A DNA stretch of 64,000 bases from Aurifilum marmelostoma (taxonomy: Eukaryota > Ascomycota > Sordariomycetes > Diaporthales > Cryphonectriaceae): positions 62,001 to 126,000 of the forward strand of contig JAMXSV010000009.1 in NCBI GenBank assembly GCA_027559495.1, read 5' to 3'. A model generated the notes under the pieces. That model made no database searches. It saw only the letters and a list, made by a program, of their open reading frames with translations, and had not been told where the DNA came from. Every line of letters starts with the position of its first letter. Positions within the stretch are counted from its first letter, which is position 1. A program made the position numbers and the translations under genes. Of the stretch, positions 1 to 11,732 are shown piece by piece.

Positions 1-1
1 C

Positions 2-790
2 ACGGAGAAGAAGGCAGCCAGCCCGGCCCCCAACGACTTCCTGCAGTGGTCCATCCAGCAGGCCATGGAGTCCAGCGACCCGTACCTGCGCCGCGTCGAC
101 ACCCTGGCGGGGCGCATCCTCCTGCTCAACTTCGCCGCCATCCACACCTCGTCCTTCTCCATCACGGGCGTCCTGCTCGACCTGGCCTGTGCCGGCCCCG
201 CCGACGGCCGCCGCTACGTCAACGAGCTCCGCGCCGAGATCGCCGGCGCCCTCGCCGCACACCACGGCACCTGGGACAAGCGCAGCCTGGCCGACATGCC
301 CAAGCTCGACAGCGTCATGCGCGAGTCGGCCCGCCTCAACTCGTTTGTGCCCCTCGCCTCCCTGCGCGTCGTCGTCGCCCCCGACGGCGTCACCACCCCC
401 TCGGGTGTCCACCTCGCCCCCGGCACCAGCATCGGCACCCACGCCTACCCCGTCCTGCACGACGAGTCCATATACCCCGACCCGGAGTCCTTTAAGCCCT
501 TCCGCTTCTCCGAGAGGAGGCGTGTCGAGACCGAAGGAGGCTATGTCGAGAGGGCGAGGCAGGCGTTTGCCACGACGAGTACCGAGTATGCTGCCTTTGG
601 GCATGGGCGCCATGCCTGTCCCGGCCGCTTCTTTGCCTCGAGCGAGTTGAAGCTGATGCTGGCGTATGTGGTCATGAATTATGACTTCGAGTTTCAGGAG
701 ACGAGGCCTAGTAATGCTTGGGTCGGGGTGAACAGGATCCCCCCTATGAAGGCCACAATCCGTGTCAAGAGGAGGGCTCGAGAGGAGTGA
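2..790 (+). CDS. Cytochrome P450 monooxygenase, 3' part (5' end outside window)
   Basis: The reading frame is open from base 2 to the stop at 788-790 and continues to the left of the window, so only the C-terminal half (about 262 residues) is seen. The I-helix region reads AAIHTSSFS, the K-helix ExxR motif is ESAR (Glu codon 323-325), and the heme-binding loop is FGHGRHACPGRFF with the cysteine ligand codon at 617-619. These features define a class II microsomal P450. The AAIHTSS type of I-helix is common in fungal secondary-metabolism P450s related to ent-kaurene oxidase and CYP68 (family knowledge; the subfamily is not proven). No intron lies in the visible part. The gene converges on the flavin oxidase that follows, with 264 bases between the stops. 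The substrate cannot be deduced. Confidence 0.93.
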   Translation, partial: TEKKAASPAPNDFLQWSIQQAMESSDPYLRRVDTLAGRILLLNFAAIHTSSFSITGVLLDLACAGPADGRRYVNELRAEIAGALAAHHGTWDKRSLADMPKLDSVMRESARLNSFVPLASLRVVVAPDGVTTPSGVHLAPGTSIGTHAYPVLHDESIYPDPESFKPFRFSERRRVETEGGYVERARQAFATTSTEYAAFGHGRHACPGRFFASSELKLMLAYVVMNYDFEFQETRPSNAWVGVNRIPPMKATIRVKRRAREE

Positions 791-1054
791 TGCCAAACCC
801 AATCTACTCGTTGTAAAGGGTATATGGATATGTATATCTCGTATGTGCTTGTCTCTTGGGGGTTCGTAACTTGTCCTACTCCCTCCCACAGTGAAACCTA
901 TGAGAAGATGTATGAGAGCCTGACGCTTTTCGGGACGGGAATGATACGGGTGTCTCTGTTTTTGGGTTGCAACATACTTATCACACAAAAGGTAGCTTAA
1001 TACTCAAAAACATATAAAATCCGAAATTGATGTCCAACCAGGAGCAGACGCTGT

Positions 1055-3371
1055 TTATTCACTCTGGGCAGTGCCCACTCCCTGGCCTTCCGACGTCTCT
1101 TCATTCTTTCCCGTCATCTCCCACCCTCTGCCGCGGTACCGCTGCGGCCAGATACCACATCGTCCAGGAGCCAGGATCCCATTTGGGTCCAGGCAGTCCT
1201 TCAGCTTCTCATTGAACTTCATCAGCGCCCCGTCACCCCAGCTGTATGTCGCCGCTACCTGGTCCATGAGCGCCAAGTGCGTCCGATACTCCCCATACCC
1301 CAGCGCCGCAGCGTCGTCCACCATCGCCCGCAGACACTTGAGCGCGGCACGGCGACGCTCAGGATCGCCCCTGTCGTACACAATCTCCACGATCAAGTGC
1401 ATCTCCCGCAGGCCGACCACAAACGCAGGGAAGATGTCGATGCCGAACTCCTCGTGCCGCCTCTTGGCCAGATCATACAGCGCCACCGCGTCTCGGCCAC
1501 GGATCGGGCTGACAGGCGAGAAGGCGATATGTGCCGCGTTGGGCACCCAGTTCACCCAGCCCAGTTCTTGGATGTCCGGCATGCCGGCGGCCACGCGGTC
1601 CCGCGCCCAAAAGTACTCATCCTTTGGCAGTGTCGAAGGGTCGATGCGCCTACAGCCGGGCACTTTATGGAACTCGGCATCGATCACGTCTAGCTTGTAT
1701 TTTCGAATGTGTGCTGGGCCGTAGGACATGCCATAGTACAACCAGGTGCAGTCCCCAACTGGCATCTCTGCAGCGGCCTTGTGGACAATCTCAGGTGGGA
1801 TCGTCGTCTTGTTCTTTTTCTTGTCGCCGTCGTCATCGCGATAATAGTGCGATCGAGGCTTGCCCCTCGCTGCGATGGTCTGCGTGATGTGTCTAAGCTG
1901 GGCTACGTTCTCGAGGATCATTGAGATGCGGAGGGGGCGGATGATCTCGACCTGTGTGAACTGGTCAGCCGCGTCTGTCGCCTTGTCATCTCGAAATGAG
2001 GCCTACAAGCTGTGCTAGGTCTTCTTCCTTTTGGAAGGTATACAACTGCAGAAGTTGAGTCAGCAGCGGCTAGTACGGTCATCTTGGACCCGACAGATCC
2101 TTCCAAGATCGTTACTCACGAAGCTCTCGTGGCCTCCGGGATTCGGCATCAGCGTCATGCCCATCTTGGTGACGATGCCGAAATTGGACTGCGAGAAGAT
2201 GCCGCTGTTTTCGACACAGGCATCATTAATCGTTGGCCAGTGAGACAACGAGACAAAGGGACTAGTGCTGGGTGCCATTGTAGCTGATTACTCACTCGGA
2301 GTATGGCCCAAAGCCGTATGGGAAAGCCTGCCAGGTGTTGCTACCAGGCAGCGCGCCCATGCCGGTCCGGATGACCTCGCCCGTCGGCAGCACCACCTCC
2401 ATGCCCGAGTGACAGGCCCAGTGGTCACCGTATGGCGTGTAACCGACCCCACGATCAACCGTGTTCCCGATGATGGACCCTCCGCCCAGGTCGGGCGTGT
2501 CAGACCACATGTGCTCGTATCCTCTGCTCTTTAGAGCCTCCCACAAGGCGTAGAAGGACACGCCTGGCTCGACGAGGCATGTGTAGTCATCCGGGTTGAT
2601 GTCCAGTATACGGCTCATGCGACGACCAAGGTCCACGGTCACTGAGCCGCGCACACGAGGGGCAGCACCGCCATATCCCACTACACATCGGGGGTGTTCG
2701 TAAGCCTCCATCGGTTCTCATTTCCTCTTTCTCCACGCACATGTCAGAGGCTTATCAGGCGGGGAACAACTCACGGTTTCGCCCCATCGAGATAGGGAAG
2801 ATGGGAATCATGTACTTGTTAGCCCAGAGGACGGTTTTCTGCACCTCCTCGGTGCTCCCTGGGTACACGATAGCCGAGGCGACGAATTCCTCTTCGTCAA
2901 GGATGGTCATCATGTCATGCGTGTTTGGATCTGTTGCAAGGTGTCAAGGCCTGAAGACTCTTGTGTATCATGGATTGATGAACCACTTACGTTCCATATA
3001 CCTTGATAGTATACGATAAGTATTTCTGAGAGCCAATTATCGACATCTTGAAAGAGGAACAGAGAGGACAAGCCAAGTAAGAAGGGGGCCAATTCTCACC
3101 ATCCATCTTTGAGTGGCTTGTCGTTCAGCTCGACATGATCAGCACCGAGTTGCCCACGAAGATCATCCAGTGCCTCGAGAAACCTCCCTTCCTCGATGCC
3201 CTTGGGAATGACGGGAAGCCTCTGCCTCTCATTAAGCGGCTTCGTGCGGATGTCGAAGGTCTCCTTCTTGACAGCCCTTGCCTTGTCAAGAAGGGAGGCA
3301 GGGATGCCAGAGTGCTTCTCTGAGAGCAAGGGCACATCCGAGGATGCTTCTTGGACAAATGTTGATGCCAT
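1055..3371 (-). CDS. Vanillyl-alcohol-oxidase-like FAD-linked oxidase
   Basis: This resembles the VAO/4-cresol dehydrogenase flavoprotein family, which oxidises para-substituted phenols. Inferred exons are 3371-3100, 3001-2991, 2930-2775, 2680-2296, 2204-2120, 2045-2007 and 1951-1055, giving 614 residues; VAO itself is about 560. Exon 2 is only 11 bases and joins the frame as DG-WYME-HPNTHDMM. The FAD-binding half contains GRNLGYGGAAPRVRGSV and VDLGRRMSRIL, and the C-terminal half contains REMH. The REMH histidine may be the one that carries covalent FAD in VAO (inference). The tail GRCGIWPQRYRG is typical of the family. The start is the first ATG (3371) of the frame. A TATTTATA stretch lies about 100 bases upstream. 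No signal peptide is visible, so the enzyme is probably peroxisomal or cytosolic. The neighbouring P450 could act on the same phenolic compounds, but this is only an inference. Confidence 0.92.
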
Positions 3372-4625
3372 ATCTCCTTTCAAATGCGTTTCTTATGTAG
3401 TTGTACCTTTTTGATTGTCCAGATTTGGTCGTCCCAGCGGGACACACCAAGAGTCCAGGCGAGGTCGTCCATTATAAATAGCAAGCCTTGAACGAACACT
3501 TACTTGACTTGGAACACCGTGGAGCAGATACCCCGCGACAAGATCGCTGCAAATCGTCGGCAGATGTGTGTTCCCGATTTGGTCAGTTTGAGTGGTCAAC
3601 CATTGGAACAAGGTTTCGCCCTCACATGTGGGGATGCAAGTCAAATCGCTCTCCAAGAAGCAATTACATGCAGATACACATCTGTGGTGCGGACCCTTGG
3701 GTATGACTAGAGAGACAGAATTTGCGATTGGATTCTTGATCTGCAGATGGTGAACTTCGAATCAAAATGGCAGCCATGATCTCATAGGCAGTGGCCCGCA
3801 TGGCTGGAAGGAGCCATCACGAAAGGCACCTGCTTGTACAATAATTAGACAACAGGCACTCTGAGCAGGTGTTGTAAGTACCGTAACAGCGTAAGTAGGA
3901 CACACCACAGTACCTGTCTGCGGGGTCAGCCCACATGTCAGTCCAAAGCTGGGCCCTGATTCAGGGGTCCAGCCCCTGTATTTCCCATGGGTCAAGAGGT
4001 ACACTTGCAGGTCGATGATCAGACGAGGAAAATACCATGTACGATGTGTATCTTACCATTCTGAGATTTGACAGCCTCTGGAATTCATATATGAACTCAT
4101 ATATAGTACATGTATCACAGTAAATGTGTGTAGACTTGTATATCCCCCCCCCCCCCCCTCCCCCTTTCTGTTCAGCGTCTCTAGCATGTACCTACACAGC
4201 GTGACAGGCTACAGTGGTGTTATCGCTATCGATGGGCCCAGATTAAATTCGGCCCCTACCGAGCACCAGTCATCCAGACTGGGTAGGGCGCCGTTTCAGC
4301 GAACCCTTCGAACAAGAAAGACCATTTATTCAGTGCATCCTCCCACCACGCCACACTGGCCATGGCCCCCCGGACCACGATTATTATGTTCTTCTAAGCT
4401 TCTATTTTCTTCTTGTTGCAACATCACGCCGCTGGTGGATGTTCATCCCCTCCTTTTACAACCCTAACTCTCCTGCCTCTCGAGTTCACCAGACCGTTAC
4501 AGCTTTTAACTTCCAAGCACTCTCCTTTGCCAACTCGACCTCCTTGTCGGACCACCAGAATTCAAACAGCTGTTTCTTTTATTCTTTTCCCTTTCTTTCC
4601 GCATACCTACCTCCCACGAGACGAC
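3372..4625. other. Intergenic region between the VAO-like gene and ERV2
   Basis: No convincing coding sequence is seen. The left part is the promoter side of the VAO-like gene. The right part (about 4330-4625) is pyrimidine-rich on the plus strand, as expected for a fungal promoter and 5' leader. A run of 15 C lies at 4144-4158. Confidence 0.6.
4144..4158 (+). repeat. Poly-C tract (15 C)
   Basis: An uninterrupted run of 15 C is followed by T and five more C. It lies about 470 bases upstream of the ERV2 start, outside any coding sequence. Confidence 0.9.
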
Positions 4626-5347
4626 ATGGCTCGACGACAACATCTATCCTTAATGCTCATTATAGGCCTCGCCGCCTTCTTCAGCCTGACATGGTTCATG
4701 TCCTCGGGTAGCTCCCGAGGCGCCGATCCTCTATCACCAGTCGCATACAAGTACGAAGCAGCAGAAAGCGTGGAGCAGGGCTCAACACCAATGGGCGCCG
4801 TTGATCTTGGGGGCTTAGAAGGCATCCTAACGGGAGGCTCTATCGCGCCCAAGCTGGGCAACGAAACCGCAAAGTATGTCCTCCCCAGTCTGCGTCCTCC
4901 CATATTTGACCCAACCACCTATCTACACTACGCACCGCACGCGTTGGAGAGCAGAGAAGGTAACTAACAGACGACCACTTTTGTCGCCTTTTCAGACGCG
5001 AACTCGGCCGTGCGACGTGGAAGTTCCTTCACACCATGATGGCTCGATATCCCGAACAGCCCACCGAGGAGGATCAGCTTGCCCTCAAGACCTTCATGAC
5101 CCTCTTCTCCCGGCTGTACCCCTGCGGCGAGTGCGCAGAACACTTCCGCCAGCTGCTGGCCAAGTACCCGCCGCAGGTGTCGAGCAGAAACGCCGCGGCC
5201 GGTTGGCTCTGCTTTGCCCATAATATTGTCAACGAGAGGCTCAAGAAGCCGACGTTTGACTGCACCAAGATTGGTGACTTCTACGACTGCGGCTGTGCGG
5301 ATGATCCAGGCAAGGCTAAGACCGACGAGAGCGAGCTCAAAGAGTAG
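4626..5347 (+). CDS. ERV2: FAD-linked sulfhydryl oxidase, Erv2 type
   Basis: The enzyme makes disulfides with molecular oxygen in the secretory pathway. Exons 4626-4873 and 4996-5347 give 199 residues. Residues 8-25 form a hydrophobic signal anchor after MARRQH, fitting ER rather than mitochondrial placement. The Erv/ALR domain spans about 84-175: FAD-contact residues WKFLHTMMARYP, the active-site pair CGEC (Cys126/Cys129), WLCFAHNIVN, and Cys155/Cys172. A C-terminal CGC (Cys181/Cys183) corresponds to the shuttle cysteines known in yeast Erv2, which supports Erv2 over Erv1. The intron of 122 bases has a GTATGT donor and TTTTCAG acceptor. The assignment is strong. Confidence 0.95.
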
Positions 5348-6212
5348 AGAGAGAAGTTATTGGGCCCTGACATATTAAGAGGTGGTGGATCAAAGGGGCA
5401 CCTGGAATTGGGATCTCGACTTTCTGTTGTATATATGCACATACATGGGGCGGAAGCGTGTCATTGTCCACTTTGTTTGTAGGCGAGGCGGTTGAAGCCC
5501 TTTAAGCAGTTGGCGTTGGAGTTATGGTTTGCGTGCATTCCATACGCGGTAGACTTTTCATCATCGTCAAGTACAATTGCATACTTTTCTTTCGTTCCTT
5601 TCTTTCATTGGTTCATGGTCATCGCAATTGTGGCAGCATGGGCTTGATGCGCTCCTGGCCACAAGTCAGCCACTATGGGTCTAGGTGGCGGTTCGAAGCC
5701 CTCGTTAGACACTAGAAAGGTAGTTGTTACGGGCTACACCAAAACAGCGTGACAACAGAACATTTAGAGATCGATTTCGAGATGATAAAGTTCTAGTCAT
5801 ACAGTTGTAAAATATCACAATTTTCTGGTTGCTTTCTTTAGTAAATACGATCTATCTTGTATTTCTTCTAATGGGGGCGTTTTGCTGGTCAAATACAGTA
5901 GCATGACGACAGGCTCGATTTGCCTGCCGGGAACAGGGGTCCCGAGCAGCCGCAGTGGCAGGCCAGGCCTCTGAGTGCAACGCGTCGGAGCTGCCTTGAG
6001 CTCAGTGACACTACAGCAGCTCCAACCAGCCCCTCTGGACAGCCATCAACTTCCACCTCGACACATAGTCTTGACCTCTCTTCATAAGAACACCAATTTC
6101 TAGGATCGATTTTCCCGACAGGAAGCCCTTCCGACCAGCAGATCATCGTCCCCCTCCGCTGTCAACTGCACTCGCACGCAGTTTCCCGCAGCCTTCCTCG
6201 ACCACAACAATC
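5348..6212. other. Intergenic region between ERV2 and PRE3
   Basis: It holds the ERV2 3' flank and the PRE3 promoter. No coding sequence, tRNA or repeat is recognised. A GGTTCGAAGCC string near 5691 resembles a tRNA B box, but no cloverleaf can be folded around it. Confidence 0.6.
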
Positions 6213-7405
6213 ATGGAGTTCGGCAACTCTGGAAACCTGAGTGAAGGTGATCTCCCTCTCTCTTCCACACCTGCTGCTGATGGACTCGCGCGTGACGACT
6301 GACATCCTTTTGCGGCAGATGGCATCCATGTTGATATGGAGAGGCTGAAGAAGGGCGAGGTCAAGTAAGTCGCCATAATTTGTCTATCTATGCTTCTCTA
6401 TGGCCTCTTCGCCCAATGCTAATAAATCATCTCGCAGTCTCGGCACCTCGATGTAAGCATCCTCGACTCCGCAACGTACGATTATTGTCCTGACATCCAC
6501 GATAGCATGGCAGTTACCTTCAAAGACGGCGTCATACTAGGTACGTCAAGAGTCCTCATCTCCTTTTGTTTAGGACATGATGACACCGACCAACCTGCCG
6601 TCATCTCTGCACAGACAGAAACACGCTGACAGCCCTCCTTTTCTCTGCTTTAGGCGCCGACTCTAGAACCACCACTGGCGCATACATCGCTAATCGAGTG
6701 ACGGACAAACTCACCCGTGTTCACGATACTATCTGGTGCTGCCGATCCGGCTCCGCCGCTGATACACAAGCCGTTGCCGACATTGTCCAGTACCAGTTGG
6801 GCCTGTTTCACATGATGAACGGCAAGCCTCCTACCACACAGACCGCTGCCTCCATCTTTCAGGAGCTGTGCTACGCGAACAAAGACATGTTGACGTAAGT
6901 AAACAAACAGCGTCTTGCTGCTGGTTGTCATTAGATACAGAAGCGAAGGGTCGATGCGAGGAGCAGATTAATTGGGGGTCCTGTCTTGTGCCAGGTCCTT
7001 CCCATAGCTCTGAGGCTCGACATGTTCTTCCCGCATATTGAGCTCCGGTACGAACTTGACAGCTGACATTGTGTCCTTTAATACAGCGCCGGTCTCATTA
7101 TCGCAGGCTGGGACGAGCGCCATGGCGGCCAGGTCTACAGCATCCCTCTGGGAGGCTCCCTGCACAAGGGTTCCTATGCCATCGGCGGATCGGGTTCGAC
7201 ATACATTTATGGTTACTGCGACGCAAACTGGAAGGAGGGTATGGAGGAGGCGGAAGCTGTCGAGTTCGTCAAGGGAGCCCTGAAGGAGGCCATCCGGTGG
7301 GACGGCTCGTCGGGCGGTGTCATCCGCATGGTTGTGTTGACTGGCAAGGGCGCGGATCGGCATTTGTACCTGCCAGACACGGGGTACAAGGTGCGGCACC
7401 AGTAG
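6213..7405 (+). CDS. PRE3: 20S proteasome subunit beta-1 (caspase-like)
   Basis: This is the catalytic beta-1 subunit of the 20S core, cutting after acidic residues. Six exons are inferred: 6213-6246, 6319-6364, 6438-6452, 6506-6540, 6654-6894 and 7087-7405, giving 229 residues. The propeptide of 29 residues ends in LG and is cleaved before Thr30, the N-terminal nucleophile of the mature chain. Mature-numbered Asp17 and Lys33 are present in LGADSRTTTG and RVTDKL. Further family signatures are IWCCRSGSAADTQAV, FQELCYANKD, GGSGSTYIYGYCD and KWDGSSGG-like RWDGSSGGVIRM. Exon 3 has only 15 bases and encodes the autoprocessing site and the catalytic threonine. The identity is certain; exon borders follow consensus splice sites and conserved protein continuity. 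Confidence 0.97.
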
Positions 7406-8513
7406 ACTTTAGTCGATGACTTGTGGCCTGAGCAAGAGGGACAGACACTATAGGCCGACAGGAAGATGATGGTGGCTCATCGCTGCCCATAGACATAGCA
7501 AGACGGGGACCCTGCGTTCTGGTTTGATGACATGAACAGCAGCAGGCATGTACAACAATAATGACATGGGAGCATTTCACGATGGCAGACTAGAGATCTG
7601 GAGTCGATCACCTCACTTTGTCACATATTACTCCCAAGGCCGACTTGCACAGACCTAGCAGTTTCCGCCGATAGTCAACCCTGCGTAGCTGAACCGCGTT
7701 GAATCTTTGATAAGTAGGGAAGAGGCGAGACTTGCGATCACAGCCTCTTTGGGCACATGACTATGGCGCTGCTGAGGTCCATATACACGTGGTGGTCGAC
7801 GAATCAACAAACTGGTATATTGAACGTAAGACAGGGTCGTTATCCATCATCAGAAGAAAGGCGTGTGAAGAGGAGACCCCAACCCACAATAATAGATAAC
7901 CATCAACGCCAGACTAGTATGGTGTATGGAACCCAAAAGAAACAGCAAAGAAAAAGAGAAAAGCAAAAGCAAAAGAAAACCATCAAAACACCCCGAGTGT
8001 CTCTTTCTCTCTCTCTAGATCTTGTTCATGACCCCCAGCCCAGACCGCCCTTGTCGCCCAAGACCCAATTTCCAGTACTGATCTCATCATCCATGCACGT
8101 AACATGCCCGCAGGAATAATCATACAAGAACAAGTAAGAGCACTCAACACCTGCTCCTAAGAGGTGTGTGTCTTTGTTCCACAGCGGGCTTATCCCGTCC
8201 TTCGTTGTGTCACTCCACCACAACCATGACTGTCCGAATGTGGACTATATATACCCATTGCTTCATCTAGTGCAGTGATGAAAGAAATGACTGCTGCCTT
8301 GTAGCTGGTATTCATGTCGAATGCGTGCTCGACAGATGGAGTATGCCGGGGCCAGACCCAAGATGGAGACATGACTGGTAACCGCGCGAGCACACACGAG
8401 TTACACGAGGCAGCTATGTGATCCCGAGAACGGCCCGAAACTTAGACAGGGCGCCGGGATATAGCCACCGATTATATATAAGGGAAAGAATCATTGCCCC
8501 AGGCAGCAGCAGC
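7406..8513. other. Intergenic region between PRE3 and the PHO80-like gene (3' ends)
   Basis: This is a convergent 3'-3' spacer of 1.1 kb. Around 7930-7985 the plus strand is very purine-rich (AAAGAAACAGC-type runs). No gene is supported. Confidence 0.55.
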
Positions 8514-10215
8514 CTAAGCAGCTCCTGTGGCCGCGGCGGGCGCAGCCGTCGTACCAGGGCCCGTTGCCAAAGCTTGGCCAGAGGTGGTATTGATCGTTCG
8601 TGGACGCTGACCGACCACATCACGGGCATAAAACTCAACCAGCATGGTTGCATATGCCTCAAGATCCTCGACAGGAACGGCCAGACGGAAGTCGTTCAGG
8701 ATGAGGAACTGAATCTCGAGATGATTGAGCTCTGCAAGGGGAAGACCGCCGACCTGTGTGTCAAACCTCATGTTAGCCGCGATGGAATCACAAAGCGCCA
8801 TCCCCGGGGCCAAAACGTACCTTAGCGTATCTCGAGTTGGTGTAGAACACGTCGGAGAAGAACTTGCTTGAGCAAGTAACCCCAGCAATAATCAACCTAT
8901 GGATATTGAAACTGTCCACCACAAAGAAAGTTGGCTGGCTCACTGCCGACACAGGGCCCGCGCCAGCCTTCCTCCCACTTGCATTCTGCCTGCCATCCGC
9001 AGAGGGTTTTTGTGAGGCTGGATCGTGTTCGTTGTCGGAGTCTGAACTGTCAGCTATATCTTCGTCGACGTCACTACCGCTACTGTCGTCGGCGTCCTCT
9101 TCCACGCCGCCGTCCTTCATGACAACATCTGCCTCGACAGGCTCCGAAGGCTGTCTCTGCTTCTTTGCCTCTTCGGCCTTCATGACCAGGTCGTTGACCC
9201 GTTCGGTCATTCGATCAAAGTAAACCAGCAGGCTCAAGAAAACCTCATACGTGGTCGGGCAGTACTTGTGTATCCGGCTCAGATAGCTCAGGATGGTGAT
9301 GGCCGGCACGTTCTTCCCGTGGAAGGCCAGAACACTACTGCTGAGGGGGCTCATGCTATGCTCGCTGGCCGAGCCGTCGTTTTGTGCTTGTGCCTGCTTC
9401 ACGTGGCTGGCGTTCCGCTCGATAGCATTACGGCTCAGCGCATCGTGCTGAAGGTCGTTTGTCGTGGTTATTTTTGTCAGCAGCGCCGCGACCATCTCAA
9501 TGATGTCGCCGATAGGCATGGCGCTGATCTCGTACTTTTTGGCCTGCAAAGGTGGGTCGTTGGCACCAGTTCTGTTCATCTCGGTTCTCGCGAGGGCCTC
9601 GATGTGGGCAAGATCGCGCACGTGGATAGTTGTCTGTTGGGTAGCTGCATCATCATCGGCAACAGCCAGGCTTGACGCCTCGACCTGAGTAGATCCATCC
9701 CATTGGTCGCCCGAGTCCGAGGTGGGAGAAGGTATGGTCTGGTTCATACGAGCTGCTTGCGGATGACCCTGGGTGCTGGCCGCTGCCGGTCCGTGACCGT
9801 CAGATGATACATCTGAGGAATCCTGCACCGAAGGGTGCGCGGAGGGGTCCATGTATGTCTGCTTGTGCTCATACTGGGATGGCGCATCCAGGGTGTCGTC
9901 GGACCGCGATGCGTCTCCTGCACTGCCTGAGGGCGACGAGGAATCTGGTGGCGAAGGCAGCCGCGAAGCGCCCGATCGTTCGCCGGGCGCGGCAGGGTCT
10001 TCCCACTCGTCCTGGCCCTGTGCGTGGTATCTCGCTGGGGATCGCTGTCGGCTCGAGGATGGATGACGGGGGGTGGAGTCTCGTGAGTGGCTGGTAGAGC
10101 GGTAATGCGAAGATGAGTCTTGGTGTTGTTGCGAATATGGCAAGCCTTGGGTAGCAATCATGGTGTGAAAACCTGCCGAGTGTGTTGCGCCGTAGTCTCC
10201 AATTAGCGCGGCCAT
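8514..10215 (-). CDS. PHO80: PHO80/PREG-like cyclin of the Pho85 kinase
   Basis: The product is a cyclin partner of a Pho85-type kinase, which in yeast and Neurospora keeps the phosphate-response factor (Pho4/NUC-1) inactive. Exons 10215-8821 and 8753-8514 (intron 67 bases) give 544 residues. The first ~230 residues are low-complexity, rich in Ser, Asp and Gln. The cyclin box begins near residue 230 (KKYEISAMPIGDIIEMVAALL), is interrupted by an acidic Ser/Asp-rich insert, and resumes with FFVVDSFNIHRLIIAGVT, SKFFSDVFYTNSRYAKV and GGLPLAELNHLEIQFL. Those strings are highly typical of fungal PHO80 homologues. The start is the ATG at 10215. A long gene-free region lies upstream. Confidence 0.92.
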
Positions 10216-11715
10216 GTCCGTCACGATATGGCCTCGATCTAACTCGTTCTTTCCGCTGGAGCTTGAGGGCCGGACAGTTTGGAGGGCAGGAGGTCGGTGA
10301 GAGTTCTTGGGATGACGGAAGTGGGTCGAAATCGTGGTCTTCGATTATTAAAGTAGGAAGATGATAATGCTTTGTATCCGCTGTTGCCACGGTTAGCTTG
10401 TTTAGAAACCCCCATCCTCGCTTCTGTGACAATAAACGCAAAAAAGCAACGCGCGCCCGCTGGAGGTGTCTCCGTGATGCCACGAAGCAAAGGTAAAACT
10501 AAAAAAAGACTTAGGGGGTGAGGGAGAGTAGCCGCTGTTCGAGATTCTGGGCCGTGTCAAAAGAAGCTAAGAAGAAGAGGAAGAAAAATAGAATAAAGAA
10601 CCATAGCTCCTTGTGTTCACCAGCCACGCCAATATACAACACTTGTTGTCCTTGATCGCCAGCAGAGCTTGGGGCTCTGAAGTGATCTATCAAGGTGACG
10701 GTGCAGAGGCGTGCAGACCGTCAACTAGTGTGAAGAGGAGAGAGCCGCTACGGCCGCGTGAAGCCAGCCTTTTTCCGACATGTATTGGCGCATAACGGTC
10801 CATCTGAAAACACTGATCGTCGACCATGTTTATGCGTGTCGGGGGCGAGTCCCTTGTCTGGCTTGACGTGAGGGCCTGGGCTTATCTTCAGCTTGTCGTG
10901 CGATGGCCTGACCTGCCAGGCGAAGAGAGCGAGTAGAGCTGCCACGGGCGGCGATGAACGTGGCGATGGGACAAGACAAGAGACCCCATGGATGTCAATG
11001 CGATCGATGTTGAAGCGTGTAAGTGTATGCATAGGAGTCGCCAGATAAGAAAGGCTCTATCTTGGTGTTGGTGTTGGCGCAGGCTTGTGCTTCTCGACCC
11101 AACTGACCGACGTCACATTGATGCTGATGATGATAACAATGAGGATAAGGTGAGGACAAGGCGCCCTGCGAATCTGGGATGAAGCACCGTCGTGCAGACC
11201 AGGCGGGGGATGGCGAGGGCTTCGGCGACAAGCGCTTGGGCAGTAGGGCGATGATGTCGTGGTTTGCGCGAAAACAGCTCTTCCACCTCTGATGTCCTCC
11301 TCTGTCGCTCCCTGCTCTTCTGTTCCCCCCTACTCGGCAGGTGCAGTGATGGCATTTGGCGCCAGGCTAGGAAGGGACGATGGATGGGAAACAAAACACG
11401 CGATGGACATAAAGAGAACAACAGCAAGGGACGAGGCAGGCACATGCCAGATCGAATCAGGCCAGAACCAGCCATCATCGTCATCATCATGACACCAGCC
11501 GGATGGCGAGATAAGGAAAAGATACTCAACATACCAGAACGATATCTTAACAACAAGGACTCGCTGAGACCGACAAAAGCATGCCAAAGAAAATAAGTTC
11601 TCTCCCCAGAAAAGACCTCAAACCTACAAGGTGAGGGCGGGCGAAGAGGAGATTGTCAATGTGTGACCTCCTTGCCGGAAAGGAATAGCGGCGATGGTGG
11701 TTTTGGGGTTGGTTG

Positions 11716-11732
11716 TGTGTGTGTGTGTGTCG
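11716..11732. repeat. GT dinucleotide microsatellite
   Basis: A short run of alternating GT on the plus strand, in the gene-free region upstream of the PHO80-like gene. Confidence 0.85.

Noticed and set aside
5684..5702. tRNA B-box-like string GGTTCGAAGCC
   Set aside because: No A box at the right distance and no acceptor or anticodon stem can be paired.
10216..10224. Start of the PHO80-like cyclin at 10224
   Set aside because: That codon is GTG; the first ATG is three codons later at 10215.
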